From assembly GCA_021846025.1 (NCBI GenBank), contig JAJZDV010000012.1:1-39151 (forward strand): DNA of 39,151 nt, written 5' to 3'. The notes beneath the pieces were generated by a model. It was not told where the DNA came from. It saw nothing but the letters and a program-made list of their open reading frames with translations, and did not search any database. Below, in pieces: positions 16,841 to 25,800 of this stretch. Source of the DNA: Pseudomonadota bacterium (GTDB lineage: Bacteria > Pseudomonadota > Gammaproteobacteria > Burkholderiales > Burkholderiaceae_C). The position numbers and the translations under genes were made by a program. Numbering within the stretch: position 1 is the first letter of the stretch; the number at the start of each line of letters is the position of its first letter.

Positions 16841-17740
16841 ATGTCCTCGCTCCGCGCCATGCGTCTCGGCAAGCTCAGCAAGCTGCAATGGGCGCTGCTC
16901 GTTTCGGTGGCGGCGCATGCGGCGCTGCTGGCGCTGAAGCTGGGTGCGCCCGAGACCTTCAACCGCATGTTCCAGGACACACCGCTGTCGGTGGTGCTGG
17001 TCAACCAGTCGTCCGCCGAGGCTCCCGACAAGCCGCAGGCGCTGGCGCAGGTCAATCTGGCCGGCGGGGGTGACGCGGCCAAAGGCCTGGCCACCACGCC
17101 GCTGCCGGCAACGGCCACCGTGGTCGACGGCAACGCGCTGCAAAACCAGAGTCGCTCCCTGCTGGCGCAGGACGAGCAGAAGCAGCGTGAACTCGTCACC
17201 CAGGTGAAGAGCCAGATGGTGCAGTTGCAGCGCCTGGCCGCGCAGCAGACCAGACCGGAGGCTGCGCAGGCTCTGGAAGACCGGCGCAAACGTCTGCTGG
17301 ACCTGCTTGGCGCCATCGAACGCCGCATCGACCAGCAAAACGCCAAACCTCGCCGCCGCTTCGTCGGCCCCAACACCCGCAGTGTGCCGTATGCGCTGTA
17401 CTACGACCACATGCGGCAAAAAATCGAGCATCTCGGCACCGTCGATTTTCCGCAACATGACGGCAGCAAGCTCTACGGCAAACTCATCATGGCCATCACC
17501 GTGGATGCCTCCGGACGACTGCTCAAAAGCGAGGTGGTGCGCGGCTCGGGCAACCCACAGCTCGACCGCATGGCGCGAGCGATCGTCAACGCTGCCCAAC
17601 CTTACGGACACTTCAACGCCGCCATGCGGCGCGATGCCGATCAGCTCGTCATCGTCGCCGGCTTCGACTTCACCCGTGAAGGCGGCCTGGAAGCCCACAT
17701 GCAGGCGCAGCCCGGCCCTGAAGTCAGGCCTGCGCCATGA
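16841..17740 (+). CDS. TonB-like energy transducer / TonB C-terminal domain protein
   Basis: A 299-residue protein with an N-terminal signal anchor at about 15-36 (LQWALLVSVAAHAALLALKL), a common TonB start with the SVxxH element. A periplasmic Gln/Ala-rich, charged helical segment lies at about 100-170, followed by a C-terminal TonB domain from about 200 to 285 (LYGKLIMAITVDASGRLLKSEVVR, then GNPQLDRMARAIVNAAQPYGHF). The usual Pro-rich (Glu-Pro/Lys-Pro) spacer is missing and no ExbB/ExbD genes lie nearby. It may therefore be a paralogue serving a cell-envelope role, not the main iron-uptake TonB. The stop overlaps an ATG (17737) in frame with aroE, and the genes are surely co-transcribed. 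Confidence 0.8.
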   Translation: MSSLRAMRLGKLSKLQWALLVSVAAHAALLALKLGAPETFNRMFQDTPLSVVLVNQSSAEAPDKPQALAQVNLAGGGDAAKGLATTPLPATATVVDGNALQNQSRSLLAQDEQKQRELVTQVKSQMVQLQRLAAQQTRPEAAQALEDRRKRLLDLLGAIERRIDQQNAKPRRRFVGPNTRSVPYALYYDHMRQKIEHLGTVDFPQHDGSKLYGKLIMAITVDASGRLLKSEVVRGSGNPQLDRMARAIVNAAQPYGHFNAAMRRDADQLVIVAGFDFTREGGLEAHMQAQPGPEVRPAP

Positions 17741-17775
17741 GGCGTTTCACCCCACTGACACCCACGACCAGACCC

Positions 17776-18666
17776 ATGACCACGTATCTGCCCAATCTCC
17801 ATGCGGTGCTCGGCAACCCGGTGGAACACAGCCAATCGCCGCGTATCCATGCGCTGTTCGCCGCGCAATGCGGGCTGTCCTTGCGCTATGAAAGACGCTT
17901 GCTCGCAACAGACGGCTTCGTCAACGGGCTGCTGGCCTTTCGAGCCGAGAACGGGCGCGGCTGCAACGTCACCGTACCGTTCAAGTTCGAGGCTGCACGC
18001 GCTGCCCGCCGCCTGTCGCCACGCGCCACGCTGGCCGAAGCCGCCAACACCCTGGGCTGGGACGATGACGGCGAACTCTGGGGCGACAACACCGATGGCA
18101 TCGGCCTGGTGCGGGATCTGGCGCGCGTCCTGACGCACGCATCCGCAAGCTCGCAAGAGCCTCACGCCGACGCGCCGCCACTCACGGGCAAAACCGTGTT
18201 GCTGCTGGGCGCGGGCGGTGCCGCAAGCGGGGTCCTGGGAGCGCTGATCGTGGCTGGGGCGCAAGCCATTGCCGTGTGGAACCGCAACGCCGGCAAAGCC
18301 CGCCTTCTGGTTGCGCGCCATGCTGAAATCGCCGACGAACACGGTGTGGCGCTCACGGCCGTGAGCGAGTCGGCGCCCGGATTCGACCTCGTCATCAATG
18401 CCACCGCATCCAGCCTGAGCGGCGCCACGCTGGAGCTGCCGCGCGACGTGCTGCGCCCCGGCATCTTGGCCTACGACCTGATGTACGCCGCGCAGGCCAC
18501 GGCCTTCGTGGCGCAGGCCCGCGAGGCCGGCGCCGAAGCGCAGGACGGCCTGGGCATGCTGGTGGAGCAGGCGGCTGAGAGCTTCTGGCTCTGGCACGGC
18601 GTGCGTCCCGACACGGCACCTGTACTGGCCACACTGCTGGCCGAACGGCGCGGGCGTTCGCACTGA
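17776..18666 (+). CDS. aroE: Shikimate dehydrogenase (NADP+)
   Basis: A 296-residue enzyme reducing 3-dehydroshikimate to shikimate in the aromatic amino acid pathway. The shikimate-binding motif is GNPVEHSQSP at 13-22. The catalytic pair is Lys70 in NVTVPFK and Asp107 in GDNTDGIG. The NADP-binding glycines are in LLLGAGGAASG, followed by NRNAGKAR, whose arginines read the 2'-phosphate. The C-terminal DGLGMLVEQAAESFWLW is typical of AroE. An upstream in-frame ATG at 17737 overlaps the previous stop, but the start at 17776 gives the usual N-terminal length. It is followed 55 bases later by mtgA, a gene pair common in betaproteobacteria. Confidence 0.95.
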   Translation: MTTYLPNLHAVLGNPVEHSQSPRIHALFAAQCGLSLRYERRLLATDGFVNGLLAFRAENGRGCNVTVPFKFEAARAARRLSPRATLAEAANTLGWDDDGELWGDNTDGIGLVRDLARVLTHASASSQEPHADAPPLTGKTVLLLGAGGAASGVLGALIVAGAQAIAVWNRNAGKARLLVARHAEIADEHGVALTAVSESAPGFDLVINATASSLSGATLELPRDVLRPGILAYDLMYAAQATAFVAQAREAGAEAQDGLGMLVEQAAESFWLWHGVRPDTAPVLATLLAERRGRSH

Positions 18667-18721
18667 GCGCACGCGTCTCCTCGACCAATCCGGTTTCACG
18701 TCACCGCTCTCCTGTCCAGCC

Positions 18722-19498
18722 ATGGCCGAGTCACTCAAACGCCCCAGCTTGCGCTCCATCCTGTGGCTGTGTTTCTGGTCCGTCATTGCTTTGCAAGGCT
18801 ATTTCGCGCTGCGCATAGCCCTGTGGACGGTGATCCCGCCGTCGAGCACGGCATTCATGCGCGCGGCGCAACTGCGCCTGCTCAAGGGCGATCCCGGGGC
18901 TTCAGCCCTGCTGCTCGGGCGTCGGGGCAAGTCGAGCGCAACGCAGCATGGGCTCGATGCCCCCTGGCTGCACGACTGGGTGCCCTACGACCGCATCAGC
19001 CCCTGGCTCAAGCGCTCGGCCGTGGCCTCGGAAGACGCGACCTTCCTGACCAACGACGGCGTCGATTGGACAGCCATCGAGCAGGCCTGGCAGAAAAATC
19101 ACAGCCGCCGCGATGAGCGCATGCACCGCATCATCGGCGGTTCGACCATCACCCAGCAACTGGCGAAGAACCTGTTTCTCTCACCACAACGCAGCTACGT
19201 GCGCAAGGCGCAAGAACTGATCATCGCCTACATGCTCGAGGGCATTCTGGGCAAACGCCGCATCCTGGAGATCTACCTCAACAGTGTGGAGTGGGGCGAG
19301 GGCATTTACGGTGCCGAAGCCGCCGCGCAACACTATTTCCATGTGTCGGCGGCGCGGCTGTCGCCTTGGCAGGCCGCGCGCCTGGCGGTGATGCTGCCGG
19401 CTCCGCGTTTTTTCCAGAGCCACCTGTACGGCCCCTACATCAACGGCCGCACGGCAGTCATCGCCGCACGCGCCTACCAGGTGCAAATTCCGCGCTGA
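18722..19498 (+). CDS. mtgA: Monofunctional biosynthetic peptidoglycan transglycosylase
   Basis: A 258-residue GT51 glycosyltransferase that polymerises lipid II into glycan strands on the outer face of the inner membrane. One N-terminal helix anchors it (about 13-35). The family motifs are all present in order: ASEDATF with catalytic Glu104, GGSTITQQLAKNLFLS, RKAQELIIAYMLEGILGKRRILEIYLNSVEWGEGIYGAEAAAQHYF, and the final AARLAVMLPAPRFF. No transpeptidase domain follows, so it is the monofunctional form. Co-transcription with aroE is likely. It converges with hemL, leaving only 18 bases between the stop codons. Confidence 0.95.
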   Translation: MAESLKRPSLRSILWLCFWSVIALQGYFALRIALWTVIPPSSTAFMRAAQLRLLKGDPGASALLLGRRGKSSATQHGLDAPWLHDWVPYDRISPWLKRSAVASEDATFLTNDGVDWTAIEQAWQKNHSRRDERMHRIIGGSTITQQLAKNLFLSPQRSYVRKAQELIIAYMLEGILGKRRILEIYLNSVEWGEGIYGAEAAAQHYFHVSAARLSPWQAARLAVMLPAPRFFQSHLYGPYINGRTAVIAARAYQVQIPR

Positions 19499-19516
19499 GG
19501 TGCGATGCAGCGGTGC

Positions 19517-20803
19517 TCAGACTTGGGCAAGCTGTGCAAAAGCAGCATCGGCCGCGTCGAGCGTGGCGGCAATGATGTCGGGCCCATGCGCGGCGGAAAC
19601 GAAGCCGGCCTCGTACATGCTGGGGGCGAGATAGACCCCGCGGTCGAGCATGGCATGGAAAAAGCGCTTGAAAATGTCGACATCGGCGCCGGCAATGTCG
19701 GGATAGTTGCGGGGCACGGTTTCGGCAAAATAAAAACCGAACATGCCGCCCTCACTGTCCGTGCGCAAGGTGACGCCATGGCGCGCCGCCCCGGCGTCCA
19801 GCCCCTGCATCAGTTGTCGGGTGGCCGCGGCGAGGCGGTCGTAGAACCCGGGACGCTGGACGATGCGCAACTGCGCCATCCCGGCGGCCACGGCCACCGG
19901 GTTGCCTGACAGCGTGCCAGCCTGGTAGACATTGCCCAGCGGCGACAGCTTGTGCATCACATCGGCTCGGCCGCCAAAGGCCGCCAGCGGCATGCCGCCG
20001 CCGATCACCTTGCCCATCACCACCAGATCGGGTTTGATGCCGTAGATCTGCTGCGCTCCGCCCAGGGCGACACGAAATCCGGTCATCACCTCATCCCACA
20101 CCAGAAGTGCTCCATGTTCGGTGCAGAGCTCGCGCAGACGCTGGTGCCAGGCGGGAGCACCGCGGATGAAGTTCATGTTCCCGGCAATGGGCTCGACCAT
20201 GACGCAGGAAATCTCCGATCCGCGCGCCGCGAACAAAGCCTCGATCTGCGCAATGTTGTTGAACTCCAGCACCAGGGTGTGCCTGGCCAGATCGGCGGGC
20301 ACGCCGCCGGAACTCGGGTTGCCAAACGTCAGCAGCCCGGAGCCGGCCTTCACCAGCAGGCTGTCGGCGTGACCGTGGTAGCAACCCTCGAACTTGACGA
20401 TGGCATCGCGCCCGGTGAAACCCCGCGCCAAGCGGATGGCGCTCATCCCGGCCTCGGTGCCGCTGGAGACCAGGCGCACCATTTCCACCGCCGGCATGAG
20501 CTTGCAGATCGCCTCGGCCATCTCGATCTCGTCGGCCGTTGGCGCGCCGAAGCTCAGCGAGCGCGTGGCGGCGTGCTGCACCGCTTCGATCACTTCGGGA
20601 TGGGCGTGACCGGCGATCATCGGCCCCCAGGAGCCGATGTAGTCAATCAAGCGCATGCCCTCGGCGTCGATCATGTAGGGGCCTTCGGCGCGATCGATGA
20701 ACCGTGGCACACCGCCCACTTGGCGGAAGGCGCGCACAGGGGAGTTCACCCCGCCGGGAATGGTGCGCTGGGCGCGGTCGAAAAGTTGGGCGTTGCTGGA
20801 CAT
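19517..20803 (-). CDS. hemL: Glutamate-1-semialdehyde 2,1-aminomutase
   Basis: A 428-residue PLP enzyme making 5-aminolevulinate from glutamate-1-semialdehyde in the C5 route to haem. The Schiff-base Lys265 is in [12 protein letters not shown], the same number as in E. coli. [18 protein letters not shown] binds the cofactor phosphate, and [11 protein letters not shown] and [16 protein letters not shown] are also characteristic. The start at 20803 ([22 protein letters not shown]) matches the conserved N-terminus exactly, and the longer open frame upstream is rejected. It lies 67 bases downstream of the thiD-like gene on the same strand. Confidence 0.97.
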   Translation of the reverse strand: MSSNAQLFDRAQRTIPGGVNSPVRAFRQVGGVPRFIDRAEGPYMIDAEGMRLIDYIGSWGPMIAGHAHPEVIEAVQHAATRSLSFGAPTADEIEMAEAICKLMPAVEMVRLVSSGTEAGMSAIRLARGFTGRDAIVKFEGCYHGHADSLLVKAGSGLLTFGNPSSGGVPADLARHTLVLEFNNIAQIEALFAARGSEISCVMVEPIAGNMNFIRGAPAWHQRLRELCTEHGALLVWDEVMTGFRVALGGAQQIYGIKPDLVVMGKVIGGGMPLAAFGGRADVMHKLSPLGNVYQAGTLSGNPVAVAAGMAQLRIVQRPGFYDRLAAATRQLMQGLDAGAARHGVTLRTDSEGGMFGFYFAETVPRNYPDIAGADVDIFKRFFHAMLDRGVYLAPSMYEAGFVSAAHGPDIIAATLDAADAAFAQLAQV

Positions 20804-20870
20804 GGCGACGGCAAGACAATGCCGCCCGGGTTGGGCGGCTGATTGCGAGTGACAGGACGATGCCGGCGGC

Positions 20871-21737
20871 TTACTGCAAGCCCACCGGGGAGATGGAATC
20901 GTCGTCGGCTTCAGGGCTGGTCTGGGCCCAGAAAAAACGGTCGGGAACGAGATGGCCCATGCCCGGGCGGTAAGCGAAATCCAGGCTCTGGTCGAGGAAC
21001 TCCAGCCCTTCGTGCACGGCCTGGTCGAGCTTGGCGCCCGTGCCCAGCAACGCCGCCACAGCAGCCGAAAGCGTGTCGCCGGCACCGGAGAAACCCGCAT
21101 CGAACATCTCGAAGCGCTCGCGCAGCAACTGGCGGCGCGGACTGAGCAGCACGTTCTCCACATGGTTTTCGGGCACCAATAGGCCTGTCACCAGCAGATA
21201 TTGAACACCCATCCCTTGGGCTTGATGCATCAGCGCCTCGGGTGTGGGCAGGTCTTCGCGTTCGATGTCGGGAAACAGGAACTGGGTCAGGGCCGTGACG
21301 TTACCGCACAGCACGCGGGTCTGCGGCAGCACCAGTTCCTGCATGGCCTTGATGTACTCCTCGGCCTGGCTGTCGTCGAAGGCCTGCAGATTGCCGACGT
21401 AAGTGACCAGCGGCACCTGGGAATAATCCGCCAGCAACTCCGCCACCGCGCTGACCACTTCGACACTGCCGAGGAAACCCACTTTCCAGGCGGCCAGTTC
21501 CACATCTTCCAGCACGGCGCGCGCCTGCTCGATCACGGCGTCGGCCTCGATGTCGACGATGTCGAAAATCTCGGCCGTGTCGCGCACCCAGATGGATGTG
21601 GTGACCGGCAGGGCGTGGCAACCCACGGCGGCACAGACCGCCTGGTCCGCGGCCAGCCCCGCCGCCCCGCTGGGGTCGGCGGCGTTGAAGGACATCACGG
21701 CTGGTGGAGACTCGGGGGCTTCGGTCGGATTGGGCAT
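20871..21737 (-). CDS. thiD: Hydroxymethylpyrimidine/phosphomethylpyrimidine kinase-like protein (divergent ThiD)
   Basis: A 288-residue ribokinase-fold kinase. The ThiD-like N-terminus reads [22 protein letters not shown], and VKMG-like [12 protein letters not shown] and [13 protein letters not shown] follow the family plan. The anion-hole motif near the C-terminus is [14 protein letters not shown], where standard ThiD has GTGCTLSAA with a catalytic Cys. The Asp form is the general ribokinase arrangement. The enzyme probably phosphorylates HMP or HMP-P in thiamine synthesis or salvage, but its specificity could differ. The start at 21737 was chosen over 21788 because the extra residues are not conserved-looking. 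An internal Met at residue 15 is also possible. It is upstream of hemL and divergent from the rubredoxin gene. Confidence 0.75.
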   Translation of the reverse strand: MPNPTEAPESPPAVMSFNAADPSGAAGLAADQAVCAAVGCHALPVTTSIWVRDTAEIFDIVDIEADAVIEQARAVLEDVELAAWKVGFLGSVEVVSAVAELLADYSQVPLVTYVGNLQAFDDSQAEEYIKAMQELVLPQTRVLCGNVTALTQFLFPDIEREDLPTPEALMHQAQGMGVQYLLVTGLLVPENHVENVLLSPRRQLLRERFEMFDAGFSGAGDTLSAAVAALLGTGAKLDQAVHEGLEFLDQSLDFAYRPGMGHLVPDRFFWAQTSPEADDDSISPVGLQ

Positions 21738-21827
21738 GATGGGTTCGGGTGATGAAGCAAACGGGGGCGGCCAAACCCACAGCCGCACTTGGTATGCAAG
21801 ACGCCACAGCCCTGCACAACCTCTTCA

Positions 21828-21833
21828 TAGAAT
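21828..21833 (+). promoter_or_regulatory. Possible -10 element of the rubredoxin gene
   Basis: TAGAAT lies 31 bases before the GTG start. No good -35 is seen 16-18 bases upstream. The hexamer overlaps the alternative ATG at 21832, which would then not be transcribed; this supports the GTG start. Confidence 0.3.
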
Positions 21834-21864
21834 GATTGAATCTTATGCCAGAGGGCGATACGCT

Positions 21865-22044
21865 GTGACACAACCTGACTACAACACCTGGATGTGCTTG
21901 ATCTGCGGCTTTATTTATAACGAAGAAGAAGGCCATGCAGAAAGTGGCCTGGTCGCTGGTACACGCTGGGCAGACATTCCGATGAACTGGACTTGCCCGG
22001 AATGCGGAGCGCGCAAGGACGACTTCGAAATGGTCCAGATCTAG
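21865..22044 (+). CDS. rubA: Rubredoxin
   Basis: A 59-residue one-iron electron carrier. Four cysteines in two CxxCG knuckles bind the Fe: C11-x-x-C14-G in WMCLICGFIY and C44-x-x-C47-G in WTCPECGARK. The linker EEGHAESGLVAGTRWADIP is the classic rubredoxin spacer with a G..GT.W..IP pattern, and DDFEMV ends the fold. A GTG start at 21865 with GAGGG nine bases upstream gives the usual short N-terminus; an ATG at 21832 would add eleven residues. It is divergent from thiD and lies 87 bases before pilG, a neighbourhood I remember from other betaproteobacteria. The redox partners are not evident here. Confidence 0.93.
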   Translation: MTQPDYNTWMCLICGFIYNEEEGHAESGLVAGTRWADIPMNWTCPECGARKDDFEMVQI

Positions 22045-22131
22045 TCACGAACTTCAAGCCGTTGCACGTTTTGAACCCGCCGTGCAACTTTCGCTGCATT
22101 CCCATCACCGCATATTCACTGGAGACCCTGC

Positions 22132-22542
22132 TTGAGCACGGCCAATGGTTCATTCAAGGTGTTGGTGGTCGACGACAGCAACACCATCCGCCGCAGCGCA
22201 GAAATTTTCCTCAAACAGGCCGGCTACCAGGTGCTGTTGTCGGAAGACGGATTCGACGCCTTGTCGAAAGTCAACGACACCCTGCCCGACATGATCTTTT
22301 GCGACATCCTGATGCCACGTCTCGATGGCTACCAGACGGTCGCCATCATCAAGCGCAGCCCGCGTCATGCCGGCATCCCCGTGATCATGCTGTCCTCCAA
22401 GGATGGGGTGTTCGACAAGGCACGCGGCAAGATGGTGGGCGCAGAGGCCTACCTCACCAAACCGTTCACCAAAGACCAACTGCTCCAGGCGGTCGATCAA
22501 TATCGCAACAATCCCTCCGGCGCCAGCGCCGCACACCCATGA
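22132..22542 (+). CDS. pilG: Twitching motility response regulator PilG (TTG start)
   Basis: A 136-residue single-domain CheY-like regulator of the Pil-Chp pathway, which stimulates type IV pilus extension and twitching. The acidic pocket is Asp14 and Asp15 in VLVVDDSNTIR. The phosphoacceptor is Asp58 in FCDILMPRLDGY, the switch Ser is in MLSSKD and Lys110 is in LTKPF. The start is a TTG at 22132, preceded by GGAG; no ATG or GTG fits the conserved N-terminus. There is no output domain. The stop overlaps the pilH start in an ATGA, so the two are translationally coupled. Confidence 0.93.
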   Translation: MSTANGSFKVLVVDDSNTIRRSAEIFLKQAGYQVLLSEDGFDALSKVNDTLPDMIFCDILMPRLDGYQTVAIIKRSPRHAGIPVIMLSSKDGVFDKARGKMVGAEAYLTKPFTKDQLLQAVDQYRNNPSGASAAHP

Positions 22543-22904
22543 GCATCCAAAAAATTCTGGTCGTCGACGATTCCCGCACCGAGCTTTATTTCTTGTCGGA
22601 TTTGCTCAGCAAGAACGGTTACACCGTGAGCACCGCCGAAAACGGCGAACAAGCCATGAGCGCCCTGGCAGCCAGCAAGCCCGATCTGATCCTGATGGAT
22701 GTGGTGATGCCGGGCCAGAATGGCTTTCAGCTCACCCGCCAAATCACCCGCAACCCGGCATTCAGCGACGTGCCGGTCATCATCTGCACCAGCAAGAACC
22801 AGGAGACCGACAAGCTCTGGGCCATGCGCCAGGGTGCGCGCGACTTCGTCACCAAGCCCGTGGACCCACACGATCTGTTGAGCAAGATCATGGCGCTGTC
22901 CTGA
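22539..22904 (+). CDS. pilH: Twitching motility response regulator PilH
   Basis: A 121-residue receiver-only protein, the second regulator of the Pil-Chp system. In Pseudomonas it opposes PilG or acts as a phosphate sink and favours retraction. Asp10 and Asp11 are in ILVVDDSRTE, the phosphoacceptor Asp54 is in LILMDVVMPGQNGF, Thr84 is in IICTSKNQETD and Lys106 is in VTKPVDP. The KNQETDKLWAMRQGA stretch is a PilH hallmark. Overlap with pilG is four bases; pilI follows after 39 bases. Confidence 0.93.
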   Translation: MSIQKILVVDDSRTELYFLSDLLSKNGYTVSTAENGEQAMSALAASKPDLILMDVVMPGQNGFQLTRQITRNPAFSDVPVIICTSKNQETDKLWAMRQGARDFVTKPVDPHDLLSKIMALS

Positions 22905-22943
22905 GTCGCGCGCCCCACAACCCCTTGCCCCTCCATCCAAGAC

Positions 22944-23462
22944 ATGGCACGCAGCAGTCTGATTGAATTCCAGAGCCAGCTTGCATCGCGGCTGCAAGCT
23001 GCGCAATTGACGCAGAGCGAGTCACGCTGGCTGGCTGTGGTCGCTGGCCAGCAGCGCATCTTGTTGCCGTTGTCGCAAGCGGGCGAAATCTCGGCTTACG
23101 AACCGGCCATGCCGCTGCCGCACGCCCATGCCTGGTTCGCCGGCCTGGTCAACCTGCGCGGGGTGCTGTGTGGCGTGGTGGATCTTGCCGCATTTTTGGG
23201 TGCACGCCTTGCCGGCATCTCGCGCAGCAATGCCCAAAGCCGCTACCTCCAGTTCACGCCCCAGCTCGAAATCAACGCAGTGCTCTGGGTCGATCAGCTT
23301 GCTGGCTTGCGTACCCCGGGGCAATTTGTCATGGACGAGCACGCGCCCGCCGCCTCGGAGCCTTGGCTCGGCCCAGGCCTGCTCGACACCTCGGGGTTGA
23401 CCTGGCGCGAACTGAACTTGGCCTTGCTGGCTGATGACCCCCGATTTTTGGCCGTGGTCTAG
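22944..23462 (+). CDS. pilI: CheW-like adaptor PilI
   Basis: A 172-residue CheW-domain scaffold expected to join the receptor PilJ to the kinase ChpA at the cell pole. The conserved CheW core is seen in PLPHAHAWFAGLVNLRGVLCGVVDLAAFLG, where NLRG is the family signature. A beta-rich second half (EINAVLWVDQLAGLRTPGQF) follows. An N-terminal helix of about 30 residues precedes the fold, as in PilI of other proteobacteria. The position between pilH and pilJ supports the assignment more than the sequence does, since CheW proteins are divergent. Confidence 0.9.
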   Translation: MARSSLIEFQSQLASRLQAAQLTQSESRWLAVVAGQQRILLPLSQAGEISAYEPAMPLPHAHAWFAGLVNLRGVLCGVVDLAAFLGARLAGISRSNAQSRYLQFTPQLEINAVLWVDQLAGLRTPGQFVMDEHAPAASEPWLGPGLLDTSGLTWRELNLALLADDPRFLAVV

Positions 23463-23561
23463 CGCGAAGTTCGCTGCATCGTGCCCGTGCACTGCCCACC
23501 ACTGACCGCCTGATTGCCTTGCCTGCTCACCTTTCACACTCGACGTAACGCCGGAGTTCCC

Positions 23562-25736
23562 ATGGCCCTGTTTTCCCTGTTCGGTTCCAAAAACCCCGTC
23601 GAGGCCCCCACGGCCATCGCCGAATCCAGCGTCTCCATATCGTCGACAGTCCAGATGGATCAAGACGCGCAAGAACAGCGCCCGCAGCACGCGACACAAA
23701 ACAACGCACTGCCCCTGATTGGCCACCTGCCCCTGCCGCAGCAGCAGCGGCTGCTGGTCCTGCTGCTCATCGTCGCCGTGATCCTCGTCGGCCTGGGGTT
23801 GACCGCCACCTTGCGCGTTGCTTCCAGTTCGGCCAAGCTGTTGGATACCACCGGTGACGCCATGATGCAGTCGCAACTGGTCGCCAAGTCGATCAGTGCC
23901 GCCTTGCTGGGCTCCGAGAGTTCGTTCGCCGAACTCAAAACGGGTTCCAACGCCTTGCGCAATGACGTCCAGGTGCTGGGCGGTGGCAACGCCGCGGCCA
24001 ATTCGGACCTGGCCGCGATTCAACCCCTGGCCGACGGGATGGTGAAGAACGCACTGTCCGTGGTCCAGCTCGAACCGGTGCTGACACAGACGAACAAGTC
24101 CTTGCGCACCGTGAATCGGCAGTCCGACAGTCTGCTTGAAACGACCGAAACCATCACATCGCTGATGCTGCAGGAAAATGCGCCCACGGCCAATATCGCT
24201 GCGGCCAGTCAGCTCAACATGCTGACTCAGCGTATCGGCAAATCAGCCAACGAATTTTTGTCCTTCGAAGGCGTCAGCCCCGAGGCTGTTTTTGCCCTCG
24301 GCAAGGATCTGAACACCTTCAACGATTTATCCAAGGGCCTCCTCGATGGTGACCCCAACTTGCAGCTGACGGCCGCCAAAAGCCCGCAACTGCGTGCCCA
24401 GTTGCAAAACCTGTTGAAGAATTTTGCTGAAACCCGCCAACTCACCACCGGCATTCTGTCCAATCTGCAGGGTTTGAGCAGCGCACGCGTTGCGCAGGCT
24501 TCGGTGGTGAAAGACTCGGTGCCGCTGCTGGCCAAGCTGCAAGCCTTGCAAACCGACTACGCGTCACACGCCGGCGTGAGCACCGCCGCCCTGTCCTTCC
24601 TGATCGCGATGGGGGTGCTGGCGTTGCTTGCACTGGCTGGTCTGGCCAGGCTGTACGTGCAGGAGACTCGCCAACGCGCCAGTCAGTCGGAGATGCAGCG
24701 TCAGGTGGCCGAACGCCAGGAACTCGATGCCCGCCGCACCAACGAGGCCAACCAGTCGGCCATTCTGCGATTGATGAACGAGTTGCAAAACGTCGCCGAA
24801 GGTGACCTGACCCAACAGGCAACCGTGACCGAGGACATCACCGGCGCCATTGCCGACTCGGTGAACTACACCGTGGAGGAACTGCGCAACCTGGTGTCGC
24901 AAGTGCAATCCACCGCCGACCAGGTGAGCTACGCCTCTTCAAAGGCGCAAACCACGTCGGGCAACCTGCTCAAGACCTCGGAGCAGCAACTGGTGGAAAT
25001 TCGTGAGACCGGGCAGTCGGTGCTGGAAATGGCCGAACGCATCAATGCCGTCTCTGCTCAGGCGCAGCGGTCGTCCGACGTGGCGCGCCAGTCGCTCTCC
25101 GCGGCCGAACAGGGCCTGCAGGCGGTGCGTAATTCCATCGACGGCATGAATGCCATCCGCACCCAGATCCAGGACACCTCCAAGCGCATCAAGCGCCTGG
25201 GTGAATCGTCGCAGGAAATCGGCGAAATCACCGAGCTGATTTCCGACCTGACCGAGCAGACCAACGTGCTGGCACTGAACGCTGCCATTCAAGCGGCTTC
25301 AGCGGGTGATGCCGGTCGCGGCTTCTCGGTCGTGGCCGAGGAAGTGCAGCGTCTTGCCGAGCGCTCCGCCGAAGCCGCGAAACAAATCTCCGCGCTGGTG
25401 CGCGCGATTCAGACCGATACCCAAGATGCCGTGGCGGCCATGGAAAAGAGCACCCAAGGCGTGGTGGAAGGCGCCAAGCTCTCGGACAACGCCGGCACGG
25501 CGCTGACCGAGATCGACCGCGTGTCGCGCCAGCTTGCCGAGTTGATTCAGCGCATTTCCGAGCAAACCTTCACCGAAGCGCAATCGGCCAACAAAGTGGC
25601 CGGCAACATTCAGCACATCTTCGCCGTGACCGAGCAGACCAGCCAGGGCACACGCTCCACCGCCGACCTGGTCGGCGAACTGGCGCGCGTGGCCGAGGCA
25701 CTGCGCGAGTCCGTGTCACGTTTCAAGATTGCGTGA
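23562..25736 (+). CDS. pilJ: Methyl-accepting chemotaxis protein PilJ
   Basis: A 724-residue transmembrane receptor feeding the Pil-Chp kinase. It has a cytoplasmic lead of about 60 residues, a first helix at about 64-85 (LLVLLLIVAVILVGLGL), a periplasmic helical PilJ sensor region to about 335, and a second helix at about 340-362. A HAMP-like segment with NELQNVAEGDLTQQATV follows, then a long signalling coiled coil. The hairpin tip at about 560-610 carries LTEQTNVLALNAAIQAAS and FSVVAEEVQRLAERSAEAAKQI. The GDAGRGF tip differs a little from the GEQGRGF form usual in chemoreceptors but is typical of PilJ. The start at 23562 has GGAG upstream. No pilK methyltransferase gene follows; chpA comes 64 bases later. 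Confidence 0.94.
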   Translation: MALFSLFGSKNPVEAPTAIAESSVSISSTVQMDQDAQEQRPQHATQNNALPLIGHLPLPQQQRLLVLLLIVAVILVGLGLTATLRVASSSAKLLDTTGDAMMQSQLVAKSISAALLGSESSFAELKTGSNALRNDVQVLGGGNAAANSDLAAIQPLADGMVKNALSVVQLEPVLTQTNKSLRTVNRQSDSLLETTETITSLMLQENAPTANIAAASQLNMLTQRIGKSANEFLSFEGVSPEAVFALGKDLNTFNDLSKGLLDGDPNLQLTAAKSPQLRAQLQNLLKNFAETRQLTTGILSNLQGLSSARVAQASVVKDSVPLLAKLQALQTDYASHAGVSTAALSFLIAMGVLALLALAGLARLYVQETRQRASQSEMQRQVAERQELDARRTNEANQSAILRLMNELQNVAEGDLTQQATVTEDITGAIADSVNYTVEELRNLVSQVQSTADQVSYASSKAQTTSGNLLKTSEQQLVEIRETGQSVLEMAERINAVSAQAQRSSDVARQSLSAAEQGLQAVRNSIDGMNAIRTQIQDTSKRIKRLGESSQEIGEITELISDLTEQTNVLALNAAIQAASAGDAGRGFSVVAEEVQRLAERSAEAAKQISALVRAIQTDTQDAVAAMEKSTQGVVEGAKLSDNAGTALTEIDRVSRQLAELIQRISEQTFTEAQSANKVAGNIQHIFAVTEQTSQGTRSTADLVGELARVAEALRESVSRFKIA

Positions 25737-25800
25737 TCCGCCACATCCCTGCGACCCGCAACAGTCTGTCCAACGATCCCCTTCCTGCGCGCCCCAAGGC

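Noticed and set aside
19499-19516. Bidirectional terminator between convergent mtgA and hemL
   Set aside because: A partial CTGAG/CTCAG pairing exists across the stops, but the stem is interrupted and there is no T-run on either strand.
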